A stretch of 64,000 nucleotides of DNA from Desulfuromonas sp. AOP6 (GTDB taxonomy: Bacteria; Desulfobacterota; Desulfuromonadia; Desulfuromonadales; SZUA-540), in NCBI RefSeq assembly GCF_009731355.2, contig NZ_AP022810.1, forward strand, positions 434,001 through 498,000, written 5' to 3'. The notes below the pieces were generated by a model that was given only the letters and a program-made list of their open reading frames with translations, had not been told where the DNA came from and made no database searches. Each line of letters begins with the position of its first letter. Within the stretch, counting starts at the first letter, position 1. Below are positions 25,052 through 34,501 of this stretch, one piece after another. Both the position numbers and the translations under genes were made by a program.

Positions 25052-26032
25052 ATGAAAAATATGCTGAAAAAGTTGAAAGGCAAGTCGACCAGGTCCTCGG
25101 AGACGGTCGGTATCAGCCTCCGCCAGGAAGGGATCGCCTTTGCCCAGGTGAGCTGGCAGGAGGGCCGGCCGCGGCTGGTCGGCTGCGAGTTTCTTCCTGT
25201 CCAGACAGGGGATTCGTGTGCCGTGCTCACACATCAGATTTCCCGCTTGCGCCTGGCCCGTCATCGCTGTGTCGGAATTTTGACGGGTGACGACTACACC
25301 CTGCTACAGATCGAGCCGCCGGCCGTGCCACCGGAAGAATGGCGTGAAGCGGTGCGCTGGCAGGTTCGTGAGCTGATTGACTATCCCCTGGACGAAGCCG
25401 TGGTCGACGTTTTTTCCGTGCCGACCGATGCCCGGCAGGGACGCCAGGCCATTGCCTACGCGGTGGCGGCTCCCCGTCGGGTGGTGCGCGAGACCGCGAC
25501 CTGTCTTACGGCGGCCCGTCTGAAAATCACCGCCATCGACATCCCGGAGCTGGCAGTCCGCAATCTGGTCGGCCTTCTGCCCGGGGCGGAGCGGGGTCTG
25601 GCCTTTCTCTACCTGGGGCGTCAAGAGGGCGGCATCGTCATGGTGCGGGACGGGAGTCTCTACCTGTCCCGCCGTATCAATGTCGGCACCGATTCGCTGA
25701 GAGATCTGGCGACAGCGTCCTCTGGCGAGGGCCTTATAGACCTTTCCTCCCGCTTCAACGATCTGCTCGACTCCGTGATTCTGGAGATTCAGCGTTCCCT
25801 TGATTTCTACGAGAGCAACTTTGCCCTTCCGCCCATCGCCAACCTGGTTGTAGCTCCCATGGAAGCGGACCTGCCCCAGGTGCTGCCTTACCTGCAGCAG
25901 TATCTTGGCGTCAAGGTATCGGCTCTTGACTTGGGTACTCTCTTTGATCTTCCCGACTTGACCCCGCAGGTCCAGGCTCGCTGCCTGACGGCCATTGGCG
26001 GCGCTCTTCGTGTCCGGCAGGTGACCCCATGA
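25052..26032 (+). CDS. mshI: MshI, PilM-like actin-fold protein of MSHA pilus assembly
   Basis: First gene of the MSHA pilus locus. The 326-residue protein has the PilM/MshI layout: a first actin-like half (VGISLRQEGIAFAQV), an EEWREAVRWQVRELIDYPLDEAVVDVF region as in MshI, and a second half with LAFLYLGRQEGGIVMVRDGSLYLSRRI. PilM-type proteins sit on the cytoplasmic face of the inner membrane and hold PilN. No ribosome site is obvious before ATG 25052; the next in-frame ATG is 9 bases on. It overlaps the next gene by 4 bases (ATGA), so coupling is likely. Confidence 0.88.
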   Translation: MKNMLKKLKGKSTRSSETVGISLRQEGIAFAQVSWQEGRPRLVGCEFLPVQTGDSCAVLTHQISRLRLARHRCVGILTGDDYTLLQIEPPAVPPEEWREAVRWQVRELIDYPLDEAVVDVFSVPTDARQGRQAIAYAVAAPRRVVRETATCLTAARLKITAIDIPELAVRNLVGLLPGAERGLAFLYLGRQEGGIVMVRDGSLYLSRRINVGTDSLRDLATASSGEGLIDLSSRFNDLLDSVILEIQRSLDFYESNFALPPIANLVVAPMEADLPQVLPYLQQYLGVKVSALDLGTLFDLPDLTPQVQARCLTAIGGALRVRQVTP

Positions 26033-26631
26033 CACAGGAAATCAATCTCTACCAGCCGTCGGTGCTGGAGAAAAAAGAACCCTTGTCAGCTTCCCTCATG
26101 CTGGTTCTGGCCGCCTCAGGGTTGGTGCTGCTGGTGCTTTATTACGCCTATGCCGCCTGGCAGGTTCGCGACCTGAGTCGCGAAGCAGAAGGGCAGGAAG
26201 CCAGGCAGGCGGCGCTGATCGCGCAGATCGGCTCGTTGCAGACGGTGGCCTCCCGGCAAAAAAGTCCTCTTCTGCAGCATGAGGTCGATCGCCTGGCTGC
26301 GGAGCTGGCGGCCAAGGAACCGCTGCTTCAGCTGTTCGAAAAACCCCGCAGCAAGGCCACGCCCGTCTTTTCCTCCTATCTCGAAGGGCTGTCGCGGCGA
26401 ACGCCGGCCGGGCTCTGGTTGACCCGCGTTGTTGTGGCGCCGGACCCCGGGCAATCCCGGCTGGAGGGGAGCTGCCTTGAGGCGGAAGCCGTACCTGCCT
26501 TTCTACAGGAATTGCAGAAGGAGACGGCCTTTACGGGGTTGGCATTTTCCTCCTTCTTGCTTTCCCGTTCCGATAAGGACGCCCGCTTTATCAACTTTGT
26601 GCTCGAAACCCGCCAGGAGGAACGGCCATGA
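26029..26631 (+). CDS. PilN-like inner-membrane protein of the MSHA system
   Basis: A 200-residue bitopic protein: a short N-terminal MTQEINLYQPSVL, the sort of INLY segment PilN uses to bind the PilM partner, one membrane helix at about 21-44, a coiled coil (50-105), and a C-terminal PilN-like ferredoxin fold. In Vibrio MSHA loci the corresponding product is often called MshI2. It overlaps mshI by 4 bases and mshJ by 4 bases. Confidence 0.85.
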   Translation: MTQEINLYQPSVLEKKEPLSASLMLVLAASGLVLLVLYYAYAAWQVRDLSREAEGQEARQAALIAQIGSLQTVASRQKSPLLQHEVDRLAAELAAKEPLLQLFEKPRSKATPVFSSYLEGLSRRTPAGLWLTRVVVAPDPGQSRLEGSCLEAEAVPAFLQELQKETAFTGLAFSSFLLSRSDKDARFINFVLETRQEERP

Positions 26632-27302
26632 AAAAGTCTTTCGCCCAATTCTCCTCCTGGAAAGAAAGTCTGGGAAAACGCTCTCTGCGGGAGAAGATTC
26701 TGCTCATTGCCGCGGTATGGGCCATCGGCTATCTTTTGCTGGATGTGATGGCGCTGAGTCCTCTCCAGTCCCGGTCGAAGGCAATCCGCCAGCGTCTGGA
26801 AACTTCCCAGTCGCAGCTGCCGCAGCTGGAAGCACAGGTGGCCGCCTTGCAGAAACAGGCCGCCGGCGATCCGGATCAGGAGAACCGCCAGCGTCTGGAA
26901 GAACTGCAAACGAAGATGGCGGCACTCGATGCCCGTTTGCAGGCCCTGACCCTGGAGCTGATCTCTCCCCGGGAGATGTCCCGCGTCCTGGAAGAAGTGC
27001 TGCAGCGTCAGCAGGGCTTGCGCCTGGTGCGAGCCGAAAACCTGACGCCCGAGCCTTTGCTGGCGCCCGCTGAGGAAGCCGGTAGTGACGCGCCGGCAGG
27101 TCTCAATGTGTACCGGCACGGCCTGCAGCTGGAATTCGTCGGCAGTTTTGGGCAGATAGTCGACTGCCTGCGGGCTCTGGAGGGGATTGAGCGCCAGCTC
27201 ATCTGGACCTCCTTCGAATTGCAGGTGGAGGAATATCCGCGCTCGCGGGTGGTGCTGACAGTGCATACCCTGAGCCTGAAAAAGGAGTGGATCGGTGTCT
27301 AG
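26628..27302 (+). CDS. mshJ: MshJ, PilO-like inner-membrane protein
   Basis: A 224-residue bitopic protein. After a short basic N-terminus one helix spans about 25-43, then a coiled coil with LETSQSQLPQLEAQVAALQ, then a C-terminal PilO/GspM-type domain with GLNVYRHGLQLEFVGSFGQI, as in MshJ. PilN- and PilO-like proteins pair in the inner membrane to link the motor to the secretin. It overlaps both neighbours by a few bases. Confidence 0.85.
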   Translation: MKKSFAQFSSWKESLGKRSLREKILLIAAVWAIGYLLLDVMALSPLQSRSKAIRQRLETSQSQLPQLEAQVAALQKQAAGDPDQENRQRLEELQTKMAALDARLQALTLELISPREMSRVLEEVLQRQQGLRLVRAENLTPEPLLAPAEEAGSDAPAGLNVYRHGLQLEFVGSFGQIVDCLRALEGIERQLIWTSFELQVEEYPRSRVVLTVHTLSLKKEWIGV

Positions 27303-27672
27303 TTGTCTGCTGCATGTCTGCCACCGCGCCCTGCTTTGCGGGTTGTTGCTGCTGATTGCCGCTTCGGGGCTGCACGCCGAGCCTCTGCGTGATCCGACCC
27401 GTCCACCCCGGTCACTGGCAGCGCCGACCCGGGTCGAGACGACTTCGAAATGGCAGGTCAGCTCCATCCTGATTTCTGCCGACCGCCGTGTCGCCACGGT
27501 CAACGGACAGGCTGTCCAGGTCGGCGATCGGATCTCGGGAGCCCGAGTTCTGGCGATCGCCGCTGATTCCGTGCGGCTGCGAAATGAGAAAAAAGAATTC
27601 ACTGTCCGGCTGCATGCGCAGCGGATCAAAGAGCCGGTGGTCCAAGCCGGTGAAAAAGGTGAGGGAAAATGA
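27295..27672 (+). CDS. mshK: MshK, PilP/GspC-like periplasmic protein
   Basis: A 125-residue exported protein with a signal sequence (to about residue 28, LHA-EPLRD) followed by DPTRPP, the conserved start of the mature MshK/PilP-like region, and a small beta domain (ISADRRVATVNGQAVQVGD). It probably bridges the inner-membrane assembly to secretin MshL. The start is GTG at 27295, chosen since AAAGGAG lies 7 bases before it; this gives an 8-base overlap with mshJ. Its stop codon overlaps the mshL ATG. Confidence 0.83.
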   Translation: MSSCLLHVCHRALLCGLLLLIAASGLHAEPLRDPTRPPRSLAAPTRVETTSKWQVSSILISADRRVATVNGQAVQVGDRISGARVLAIAADSVRLRNEKKEFTVRLHAQRIKEPVVQAGEKGEGK

Positions 27673-29384
27673 TGCGAAGGTTTGCCTGTCTTGCTCTAAG
27701 GGTTCTGCTGCTGATCGCCTTGCTGGCTCTCGCTGCCTGCCTCCCGGCCAGGGGGCCGGCTGTCGGGGATGATATCGCCGAGGCGCTGCACCAGCCTGCC
27801 TCTCCCACCGCCGTGAAGCCGGCCGCACCCGAGATTCCAGCCGCCGTCGCCTCGGCCCTGCTGAGCCCCCTGAACTCAGGACTGGGCCTGCCTGGCCGGA
27901 AAGAGGAGCCCCGTTTCGACATTGCCGCCGAACAGACGCCCGCCCGCCAGTTTTTTACCGGCCTGGTGGCGGGGACGTCCACCAACATGGTTGTTCATCC
28001 TGATGTTGACGGTGAAATTTCGCTGACCATGAAGAATGCCAGCATCCCGGAGGTGCTCGAAGTGGTGCGCAGTGTCTTCGGCTACGAGTACCGCCTGCAC
28101 GGCAACACCTATCAAATAATGCCTGTGGGGCTGCAATCCCGCATCTTTCCGGTGAATTATCTCAATCTTTCCCGCAAAGGTCTCTCGCAGACGCGAGTGA
28201 GCTCGGGCCAGGTCAGCGAGGGCGCGAGCAGCGACAATGACGAGGGTGAAAGTGGCAGCAGCGACCGTCGTTCCAAGGCTGTCTCCGGTAGCCGCATCGA
28301 CACCGAGTCGCTGGCCGACTTCTGGAAAGAGCTCGAATACGCCCTGCGCACTCTCATCGGCAATGAAGACGGTCGCCGGGTGGTGGTGCAACCCCAGGCC
28401 AGCGTCGTCATCGTGCGCGCCATGCCCGAGGAACTGCGCGAGGTCGAAAGCTACCTGACCGCCATGCAGGGCAATCTGCAAAGGCAGGTCATTCTTGAAG
28501 CCAAAATCCTCGAAGTTGAACTTAACGACGGTTTCCAGTCGGGGATCAACTGGGCTGCCCTGGGTCAGCCTGCGGACGGCAAATCCATGGTGATCGGCCA
28601 GACCGGGGGCGGGTCGTTCTTCAACAGTGGCGCCTCCGAAATCGTCGGCAATACGGGCGTTCTCAATCCGGCCGCCTTGTCCATGGTGGAAGGGACCGCT
28701 ACCTCGGCCTTTGGCGGCGTCTTCTCGGCCGCGCTGAATTTCAAGGATTTTACCGCCTTCATCGAGCTGCTCGAATCCCAGGGCGAGGTGCAGGTGCTCT
28801 CCAGTCCGCGCATCTCTACCGTCAATAACCAGAAAGCGGTCATCAAGGTCGGCACCGATGAATTTTTCGTCACCGACATCTCCAGCACGACGGTGACCGG
28901 CACCACCACCACGACCACCCCGGACATCACCCTGACCCCTTTCTTCTCCGGTATCGCCCTCGACGTGACACCGCAGATCGACAGCAACGGCCAGGTCACC
29001 CTGCATATCCATCCGACGGTGAGCGAGGTGCGGGACCAGCAGAAGACCATTACTGTGGCCAATCAGGAACAGCAGCTTCCCCTGGCTTTTTCCAGCGTGC
29101 GCGAGTCGGACAGCATCGTCAGCGCCTTCAGCGGACAGGTCGTGGTCATCGGGGGTCTGATGAAGAATCAGACGTCCAAACAGAAAGCCTCCGTGCCTCT
29201 GCTCGGACGCATCCCCCTGCTCGGACACCTCTTTTCCCACAACCAGATGGTTTCCAGAAAAAGTGAACTGGTCATTCTCCTTCGTCCCCAGGTGGTCGAC
29301 AACGGCCAGGTCTGGGAACGGGAGCTGGAAAACACCCGCAACCGCGTCCAATCTCTGGGCGGGGCGATGGGCCGAAACTGGTAA
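27669..29384 (+). CDS. mshL: MshL, outer-membrane secretin lipoprotein of the MSHA system
   Basis: Forms the outer-membrane channel for the pilus. A lipoprotein signal ends in ALAAC, Cys24, unlike the Sec-type leader of PilQ but as in MshL. The N-terminal part carries a secretin short domain (STNMVVHPDVDGEISLTMKN), an N1 domain with a Ser/Gly/Asp-rich insert (about 180-205), and the C-terminal secretin domain with the VPLLGRIPLLGHLF signature. Length 571 is usual for MshL. ATG 27669 or 27672, after GAGGGAAA. Confidence 0.93.
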   Translation: MMRRFACLALRVLLLIALLALAACLPARGPAVGDDIAEALHQPASPTAVKPAAPEIPAAVASALLSPLNSGLGLPGRKEEPRFDIAAEQTPARQFFTGLVAGTSTNMVVHPDVDGEISLTMKNASIPEVLEVVRSVFGYEYRLHGNTYQIMPVGLQSRIFPVNYLNLSRKGLSQTRVSSGQVSEGASSDNDEGESGSSDRRSKAVSGSRIDTESLADFWKELEYALRTLIGNEDGRRVVVQPQASVVIVRAMPEELREVESYLTAMQGNLQRQVILEAKILEVELNDGFQSGINWAALGQPADGKSMVIGQTGGGSFFNSGASEIVGNTGVLNPAALSMVEGTATSAFGGVFSAALNFKDFTAFIELLESQGEVQVLSSPRISTVNNQKAVIKVGTDEFFVTDISSTTVTGTTTTTTPDITLTPFFSGIALDVTPQIDSNGQVTLHIHPTVSEVRDQQKTITVANQEQQLPLAFSSVRESDSIVSAFSGQVVVIGGLMKNQTSKQKASVPLLGRIPLLGHLFSHNQMVSRKSELVILLRPQVVDNGQVWERELENTRNRVQSLGGAMGRNW

Positions 29385-29429
29385 AATTCGAAATCTCTCG
29401 CGGTGACAGGTTGCCGCCTGAGGAGGGAC

Positions 29430-30353
29430 ATGCTCTATCTGCAACATTTCGGACTGCGTGAGCCACCCTTTTCCCTGACGCCTGACACGGGCTTCTTCTA
29501 TAGCACCAACGGACACCGCGAGGCTCTGGAGGTGCTCAGGGTCACTCTGCGCTCCGGTGAAGGATTCATCAAGATCATCGGCGAGGTCGGCACGGGCAAG
29601 ACCCTGCTGTGCCGCAAGCTGCTCAATGCTCTGGAAGGGGATGGCTGGGTCAGTGCCTACCTGCCAAACCCCCTTCTGGGTGTGGCGGAACTCTATCGAG
29701 CCCTGGCCGATGAGCTCGGGATTGCGCTGCCGGCGACGGCGACGGTCAACGACAGCCTCAAGGCCATCAACGGTCAGCTTATCGACCTGGCCCGCCAGGG
29801 CCGCCGGGTCGTCCTCTGTATCGACGAGGTGCAGGTCATGCCCGAGAAGAGCCTGGAAGCCTTGCGGCTGCTCAGCAATCTCGAGACGGAAAAACGTAAA
29901 TTGCTGCAGATTGTTCTTTTCGCCCAACCGGAACTTGACGACCGTCTGCAGCAGCCGGGTCTTCGCCAGCTGCGCCAGCGGCTGGCCTTCAGCTATCGCC
30001 TGCCGCCTCTCGATCTGGAGGGCGTCGGTGGCTATGTCGGTCATCGTCTACTGGTGGCCGGTCATCAGGGAGGCGCCCTCTTTGCGCCGGGTGCCCTGAA
30101 GCTGCTGGCGCGGGGGAGTCGGGGCATCCCCCGGCTCATCAACATCCTCTGCCACAAGGCGATGCTCGCTGCCTATGGTCGGGGGGAGAGCCTGATCGGG
30201 CCGCGCCACATGCTGGCCGCCATCCGGGATACGGATGACGCGCAGGCGAGCACCTGGAAGGAGTACCTGCCCTGGCTCTATGCCCTGGCCGCCCTGATTA
30301 TAGGGCTGGAAATTTCGGCGCTGGTCTATCTCACCCGGGGTGGTGCGTCATGA
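29430..30353 (+). CDS. mshM: MshM, ExeA/GspA-like AAA ATPase
   Basis: A 307-residue AAA+ protein beginning with the family hallmark MLYLQHFGLREPPFSLTPD. Walker A GEVGTGKT (51-58), Walker B VVLCIDEVQ and the sensor-like NLETEKRKLLQIVLFAQPEL are clear. One membrane helix sits at about 286-305, with only a few periplasmic residues, shorter than GspA. GspA-type ATPases help the secretin assemble through the peptidoglycan. I start it at ATG 29430, which has GAGGAGGG in front, and not at the upstream in-frame codon. It overlaps mshN by 4 bases. Confidence 0.92.
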   Translation: MLYLQHFGLREPPFSLTPDTGFFYSTNGHREALEVLRVTLRSGEGFIKIIGEVGTGKTLLCRKLLNALEGDGWVSAYLPNPLLGVAELYRALADELGIALPATATVNDSLKAINGQLIDLARQGRRVVLCIDEVQVMPEKSLEALRLLSNLETEKRKLLQIVLFAQPELDDRLQQPGLRQLRQRLAFSYRLPPLDLEGVGGYVGHRLLVAGHQGGALFAPGALKLLARGSRGIPRLINILCHKAMLAAYGRGESLIGPRHMLAAIRDTDDAQASTWKEYLPWLYALAALIIGLEISALVYLTRGGAS

Positions 30354-31435
30354 GTCTGCTCAACCAGATGCTCAAAGACCTGGAAAAACGGCAGGCCACC
30401 GCCGGCGATCCAACCGGGTTGCCCGGTACCGGCGCCGGAGCGAAGGGGCCGCGGCGCTTTGGGGTCCTGTTGTGGGTTCTGCTGGCGCTGGTTCTGGTGC
30501 TCGGTGGGCTTGTGTTCTGGTTGAGCACCGGTCATCGGGCGGGCAAAGACGTGCCCTTGGCCGTGGAACAGGTGGAACCGAGAAAGATGCCGGTTTCGGC
30601 GGCGGTGGAAACAACTCCCGCTTTTGAGTTCGAAGTAGCGGCTTCCGAAGCGCCCGCTCCACCGCCGGCGACGGAGCCGGAGGTGGTGACCGCCCCGGTC
30701 GAGACGCCTGTCGTGAAGGCCGTGCCGGTGAAAGAAACGGTATCCTCGCTGAGTGAGTCGGTTGAGCCGCCTGAGCTGCCGGTGGCGGCACCGCCGTCGC
30801 CAAAAACACCCCCGGCATCTGAGCCGGCGGCACTGGTGAAGACGCCGCGCCCCCTGTCCCCGAAAGAACAGGCCCGGGTCCGTTTCGCCGAGGGTGAAGC
30901 GGCCCTGAAGGATGGCCGGCTGTCCGAGGCCGAACAGGCCTGGCGACGGGCTTTGCGCCTGAACCCGACCCAGCGGGAGTCCCGGGAGAAACTGGCGGCG
31001 GTGCTGATTGTAGCCGGCCGCCGCGCCGAGGCGGAGAAGGTTTTCGCCGCCGGTTTGGAGATAGACCCTGCCCACAGTCCTTTCCGCCGGGGCTACGCCC
31101 GCCTGCTGGCCGAAAGAGACGATCTGTCGACGGCCCGCGAGGTGCTCCGGCAGGGGCCGGTTCCGACTGCGGCTGGCGATCCAGACTATCACGCCCTCTT
31201 TGCCGCCCTGTCCCAACGGCTTGGCGATTACGCTGCTGCTGCCGCTACCTACAGCCTGCTATTGCAGCAGGACCCGGCCTCGGGCGTGAGCTGGCTGGGA
31301 TTGGGGCTGGCCCTGGAGAGTGATGGCCGCGCGCCCGAGGCGGTGGAGGCCTATCGGCAGGCCATCGCCAGCGGCAGCCTGCAGCCCGACCTGCTGTCTT
31401 ATGTGCGCGGGCGTCTTGACATGTTGGAGCGGTAG
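30350..31435 (+). CDS. mshN: MshN, TPR protein with N-terminal membrane anchor
   Basis: Starts MSLLNQMLKDLEKR, the conserved head of MshN and GspB proteins, followed by a membrane helix (about 37-58), a long Pro/Val/Glu-rich linker (60-165) and at least four tetratricopeptide repeats up to residue 361. Expected to reach across the periplasm and help assemble the secretin with MshM. The proline-rich linker is of low complexity and is probably extended. Confidence 0.88.
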   Translation: MSLLNQMLKDLEKRQATAGDPTGLPGTGAGAKGPRRFGVLLWVLLALVLVLGGLVFWLSTGHRAGKDVPLAVEQVEPRKMPVSAAVETTPAFEFEVAASEAPAPPPATEPEVVTAPVETPVVKAVPVKETVSSLSESVEPPELPVAAPPSPKTPPASEPAALVKTPRPLSPKEQARVRFAEGEAALKDGRLSEAEQAWRRALRLNPTQRESREKLAAVLIVAGRRAEAEKVFAAGLEIDPAHSPFRRGYARLLAERDDLSTAREVLRQGPVPTAAGDPDYHALFAALSQRLGDYAAAAATYSLLLQQDPASGVSWLGLGLALESDGRAPEAVEAYRQAIASGSLQPDLLSYVRGRLDMLER

Positions 31436-31491
31436 ACGAAACAGAACTTTTTCGTCCTTACGGGACGGCCAAATGAATTTGAGGTTAGACG

Positions 31492-33228
31492 ATGAGCATC
31501 CGCCAAAAAATCCGCATCGGTGACCTGCTGGTGCAGAACGGCATCATCAGCGAGAAGCAGCTGGAAACGGCCTTGGCCACCCAGAAGAAGACGGGGACCA
31601 AGCTCGGCAACACCCTGATCGAACTCGGCTACGTCAGCTCCCAGCGCTTTCTCGAATTTCTGGGCGAGCAGCTGCGCATCCCCTATGTCGATCTCAAGTT
31701 CTACCAGTACAAGGCCGAGATCGTGCGGCTGCTGCCAGAGACCTTCTCCCGGCGTTACCGGGCCATCGTCCTGGCCGAGGCTCCTGATCACCTGCTGGTG
31801 GGGATGGCCGACCCCACCGATATCTTCGCTTACGACGAACTGGTCAAAATTCTCAAGCGCCCCGTCAAGCTGGCCGTCGTGCGCGAGACCGACCTGCTGC
31901 GCACCATCGACAGCGTCTATCGCCGCACCGACGAGATCGTCAACATCGCCGAAGAGCTGGGGGAAGAACTCTCCCAGGGGGATGTCAATCTGGCCGATCT
32001 CCTGCCCGACAGTCAGCTGGAGGATGCCCCCGTCGTCCGTCTGCTGCGCTCCCTCTTTGAGGATGCCGTGCAGGTGGGGGCGTCGGACATCCACATCGAG
32101 CCGGACGAAAAGGTCCTGCGCATCCGCCAGCGCATCGACGGCGTGTTGCAGGAGCAGGTGATGAAGGAGAAGCGCATCGCCGCCGCCCTCGTCTCCCGTC
32201 TCAAGCTCATGAGCGGCCTGGATATCTCCGAGCGCCGCCTCCCCCAGGACGGCCGTTTCAACATCAAGGTGCGCGGACGCAGTGTCGACGTGCGTCTCTC
32301 CACCATGCCCCTGCAGTATGGCGAGTCGGTGGTCATGCGCCTGCTCGATCAGTCTGGCGGCATTCTCAGCCTCGACCAGGTGGGAATGCCCGACCATCTC
32401 CTGCGGCGCTTTCGCGCTCTGGTTACCCGGCCTCACGGCATGGTGCTGGTCACCGGCCCCACCGGCAGCGGCAAAACCACGACCCTGTACGCCGCCCTCA
32501 ATGAACTGAACCAGGCGGAAAAGAAGATCATCACTGTCGAAGATCCGGTGGAATACCGGCTGCCGCGCATCAACCAGGTGCAGGTTCATCCCCGTATCGG
32601 CCTGACCTTCGCCAGCGTGCTGCGGGCCGGCCTGCGCCAGGACCCCGACGTCATCATGGTCGGTGAAATGCGCGACCAGGAAACCGCCGAAATCGGGCTG
32701 CGGGCGGCCATGACCGGCCACATGGTGCTTTCCACCCTGCACACCAACGACGCGGTGAGCACGGCCCTGCGCCTGCTCGACATGGAAGCGGAAGGGTATG
32801 TGGTGGCCAGCGCCCTCAATGCCGTCCTTGCCCAGCGCCTGGTGCGACGCCTGTGCGACAGCTGCACCGTCGAGGCCGAACCGGACCCCCGCCAGGCCAG
32901 TTGGCTGCGGGCCACGGTCGGTTCGAAAGGGACGGATCTGAAATTCAAGAAAGGCACCGGCTGCCCCAACTGTAATAACACCGGCTACCAGGGCCGCATC
33001 GGTATTTTTGAACTGCTGGAGATCGACCACGCCCTGGCCGATGCTCTGCGCCGCAACGACAATGCCGCCTTCGCCAGTGCCGCCCACAAGCAGAAGGGTT
33101 TTCAGCCTTTGGCCCTGTGCGCCCTGAAGTACGCCGCCGAAGGGACCACCAGTCTGGACGAGGTTCTGCGCATCGCCGGGCAGGTGGAAGAGTTCGAGAC
33201 GGACGACGAACAGGTCGCGGCGAATTAA
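31492..33228 (+). CDS. mshE: MshE, pilus extension ATPase with c-di-GMP-binding type N-terminus
   Basis: Hexameric secretion ATPase of 578 residues that drives pilus extension. The N-terminus carries the paired MshEN motifs: RIGDLLVQNGIISEKQLETA and, after a short gap, KLGNTLIELGYVS, the pattern known to bind c-di-GMP in Vibrio MshE. The ATPase domain has Walker A GPTGSGKT (322-329), the Asp box (EDPVEYRLP), Walker B and the His box. A tetracysteine zinc site is complete (RRLCDSC and GCPNCNNTGY). Preceded by GAGG and 56 bases after mshN. Ligand binding is inference from motif identity. Confidence 0.95.
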   Translation: MSIRQKIRIGDLLVQNGIISEKQLETALATQKKTGTKLGNTLIELGYVSSQRFLEFLGEQLRIPYVDLKFYQYKAEIVRLLPETFSRRYRAIVLAEAPDHLLVGMADPTDIFAYDELVKILKRPVKLAVVRETDLLRTIDSVYRRTDEIVNIAEELGEELSQGDVNLADLLPDSQLEDAPVVRLLRSLFEDAVQVGASDIHIEPDEKVLRIRQRIDGVLQEQVMKEKRIAAALVSRLKLMSGLDISERRLPQDGRFNIKVRGRSVDVRLSTMPLQYGESVVMRLLDQSGGILSLDQVGMPDHLLRRFRALVTRPHGMVLVTGPTGSGKTTTLYAALNELNQAEKKIITVEDPVEYRLPRINQVQVHPRIGLTFASVLRAGLRQDPDVIMVGEMRDQETAEIGLRAAMTGHMVLSTLHTNDAVSTALRLLDMEAEGYVVASALNAVLAQRLVRRLCDSCTVEAEPDPRQASWLRATVGSKGTDLKFKKGTGCPNCNNTGYQGRIGIFELLEIDHALADALRRNDNAAFASAAHKQKGFQPLALCALKYAAEGTTSLDEVLRIAGQVEEFETDDEQVAAN

Positions 33229-33276
33229 CGGTTAGACAAGGTCTGCGAAGGACTCTGAAGACTTAACGGATAGACG

Positions 33277-34500
33277 ATGGCGAACTTTCATTACAAGGCG
33301 CGCACCGCGCAGGGAAAGCTGGTCGAGGGGACGGTCGAAGCGCCGTCGGCCGAGGCCGTGGCCTCCCAGTTGCTCGAGGGCGCCATGACGCCCGTCGCCA
33401 TCCGTGAAGCTGCCCGGGAAATCGACCTGGGGGCCCTGTTCCGGGAAAAACTCCGTCGCGGCGGCGGGGTGGAGCTCGACGACCTCATCCTCTTCTGCCG
33501 GCAGATGTACACCCTGACCAAGGCCGGCGTGCCGATCATCCGGGCCCTCAAGGGACTGGTGGAGACGGCCAGAAAGCCGCAGATGGGGCGGACCCTCAAG
33601 GCCGTCTGCGACGATCTCGAAGCGGGACGCGATCTCTCCGGCGCCCTGGCCCGACATCCCAAGGTCTTTCCCCTGCTGCTGACCAGCATGGTGCAGGTGG
33701 GGGAGAGCACCGGCCGTCTTGACGAGACCTTTCTGCAGGTGGCCAACTATCTGACCCTCGAAAAGGACACCATCGACCGGGTCAAGCAGGCCATGCGCTA
33801 CCCCACCTTTGTGGTGGTGGCCATCAGCATCGCCATCGCCATTCTGAGCCTTTTCGTCATTCCGACTTTCGAAAAGGTGTTCAAGGGGTTCGGCGCCGAA
33901 CTGCCGCTGCCGACCAAGATTATCCTCGGCCTGTCGCGCTTTTCCGTCACCTACTGGCCGCATCTTCTGCTGGCGCTGGTGGCGATCTTCTTCGGTGTGC
34001 GCCAGTGGCTCAAAACCGAGCGGGGGCGTTACCTGTGGGACCGGGCCAAGCTGCGTCTACCCGTGGTGGGGAGCATTATCCAGCGGGCCACCCTGACCCG
34101 CTTCGCCCGCGCCTTCTCCATGGGCTTCACTGCCGGCGTCCCCCTGGTACAGGCCCTGAGTTTCACGGCGCGGGCGGTGGACAACGTCTATGTCGGCGAG
34201 CGGCTGGAGCAGATGCGCCACAGCATCGAACGGGGCGACACCCTCACCCGCAGCGCCCGTGCCACCGAGATGTTCACCCCCCTGGTGCTGCAGATGCTGG
34301 CCGTCGGCGAGGAGACCGGCGCTGTCGACCAGATGCTGCTGGAGGTGGCCGAGTTCTACGAAAGGGAGGTCGATTACGACCTCAAAAATATCACCAGCGC
34401 CATCGAGCCGATCCTCATCGTCTTTATCGGCGGCATGGTCCTGGTGCTGGCCCTCGGGGTCTTTCTGCCCATGTGGAACCTGTCGCAGGTGGCGCGTTGA
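33277..34500 (+). CDS. mshG: MshG, PilC/GspF-type inner-membrane platform protein
   Basis: 407-residue polytopic platform protein, with the two GspF domains (about 70-195 and 275-400), each with a FCRQMYTLTKAGVP or FARAFSMGFTAGVP start and an ending helix, and a third helix region in the middle. It forms the rotor on which MshE acts. The stop codon is one base before the ATG of the next gene. Confidence 0.95.
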   Translation: MANFHYKARTAQGKLVEGTVEAPSAEAVASQLLEGAMTPVAIREAAREIDLGALFREKLRRGGGVELDDLILFCRQMYTLTKAGVPIIRALKGLVETARKPQMGRTLKAVCDDLEAGRDLSGALARHPKVFPLLLTSMVQVGESTGRLDETFLQVANYLTLEKDTIDRVKQAMRYPTFVVVAISIAIAILSLFVIPTFEKVFKGFGAELPLPTKIILGLSRFSVTYWPHLLLALVAIFFGVRQWLKTERGRYLWDRAKLRLPVVGSIIQRATLTRFARAFSMGFTAGVPLVQALSFTARAVDNVYVGERLEQMRHSIERGDTLTRSARATEMFTPLVLQMLAVGEETGAVDQMLLEVAEFYEREVDYDLKNITSAIEPILIVFIGGMVLVLALGVFLPMWNLSQVAR

Positions 34501-34501
34501 G

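Noticed and set aside
24745-25230. Minus-strand frame across the MSHA promoter region
   Set aside because: Crosses a predicted promoter and the start of mshI; no ribosome site and no protein-like features.
27876-30044. Open frame of 722 codons on the minus strand, opposite mshL and mshM
   Set aside because: Antisense shadow of two well-conserved genes in GC-rich DNA; composition is His/Asp/Gly/Leu-rich without any domain, and no ribosome site.
31399-33087. Open frame of 562 codons on the minus strand opposite mshE
   Set aside because: Shadow of the ATPase gene; no family features.
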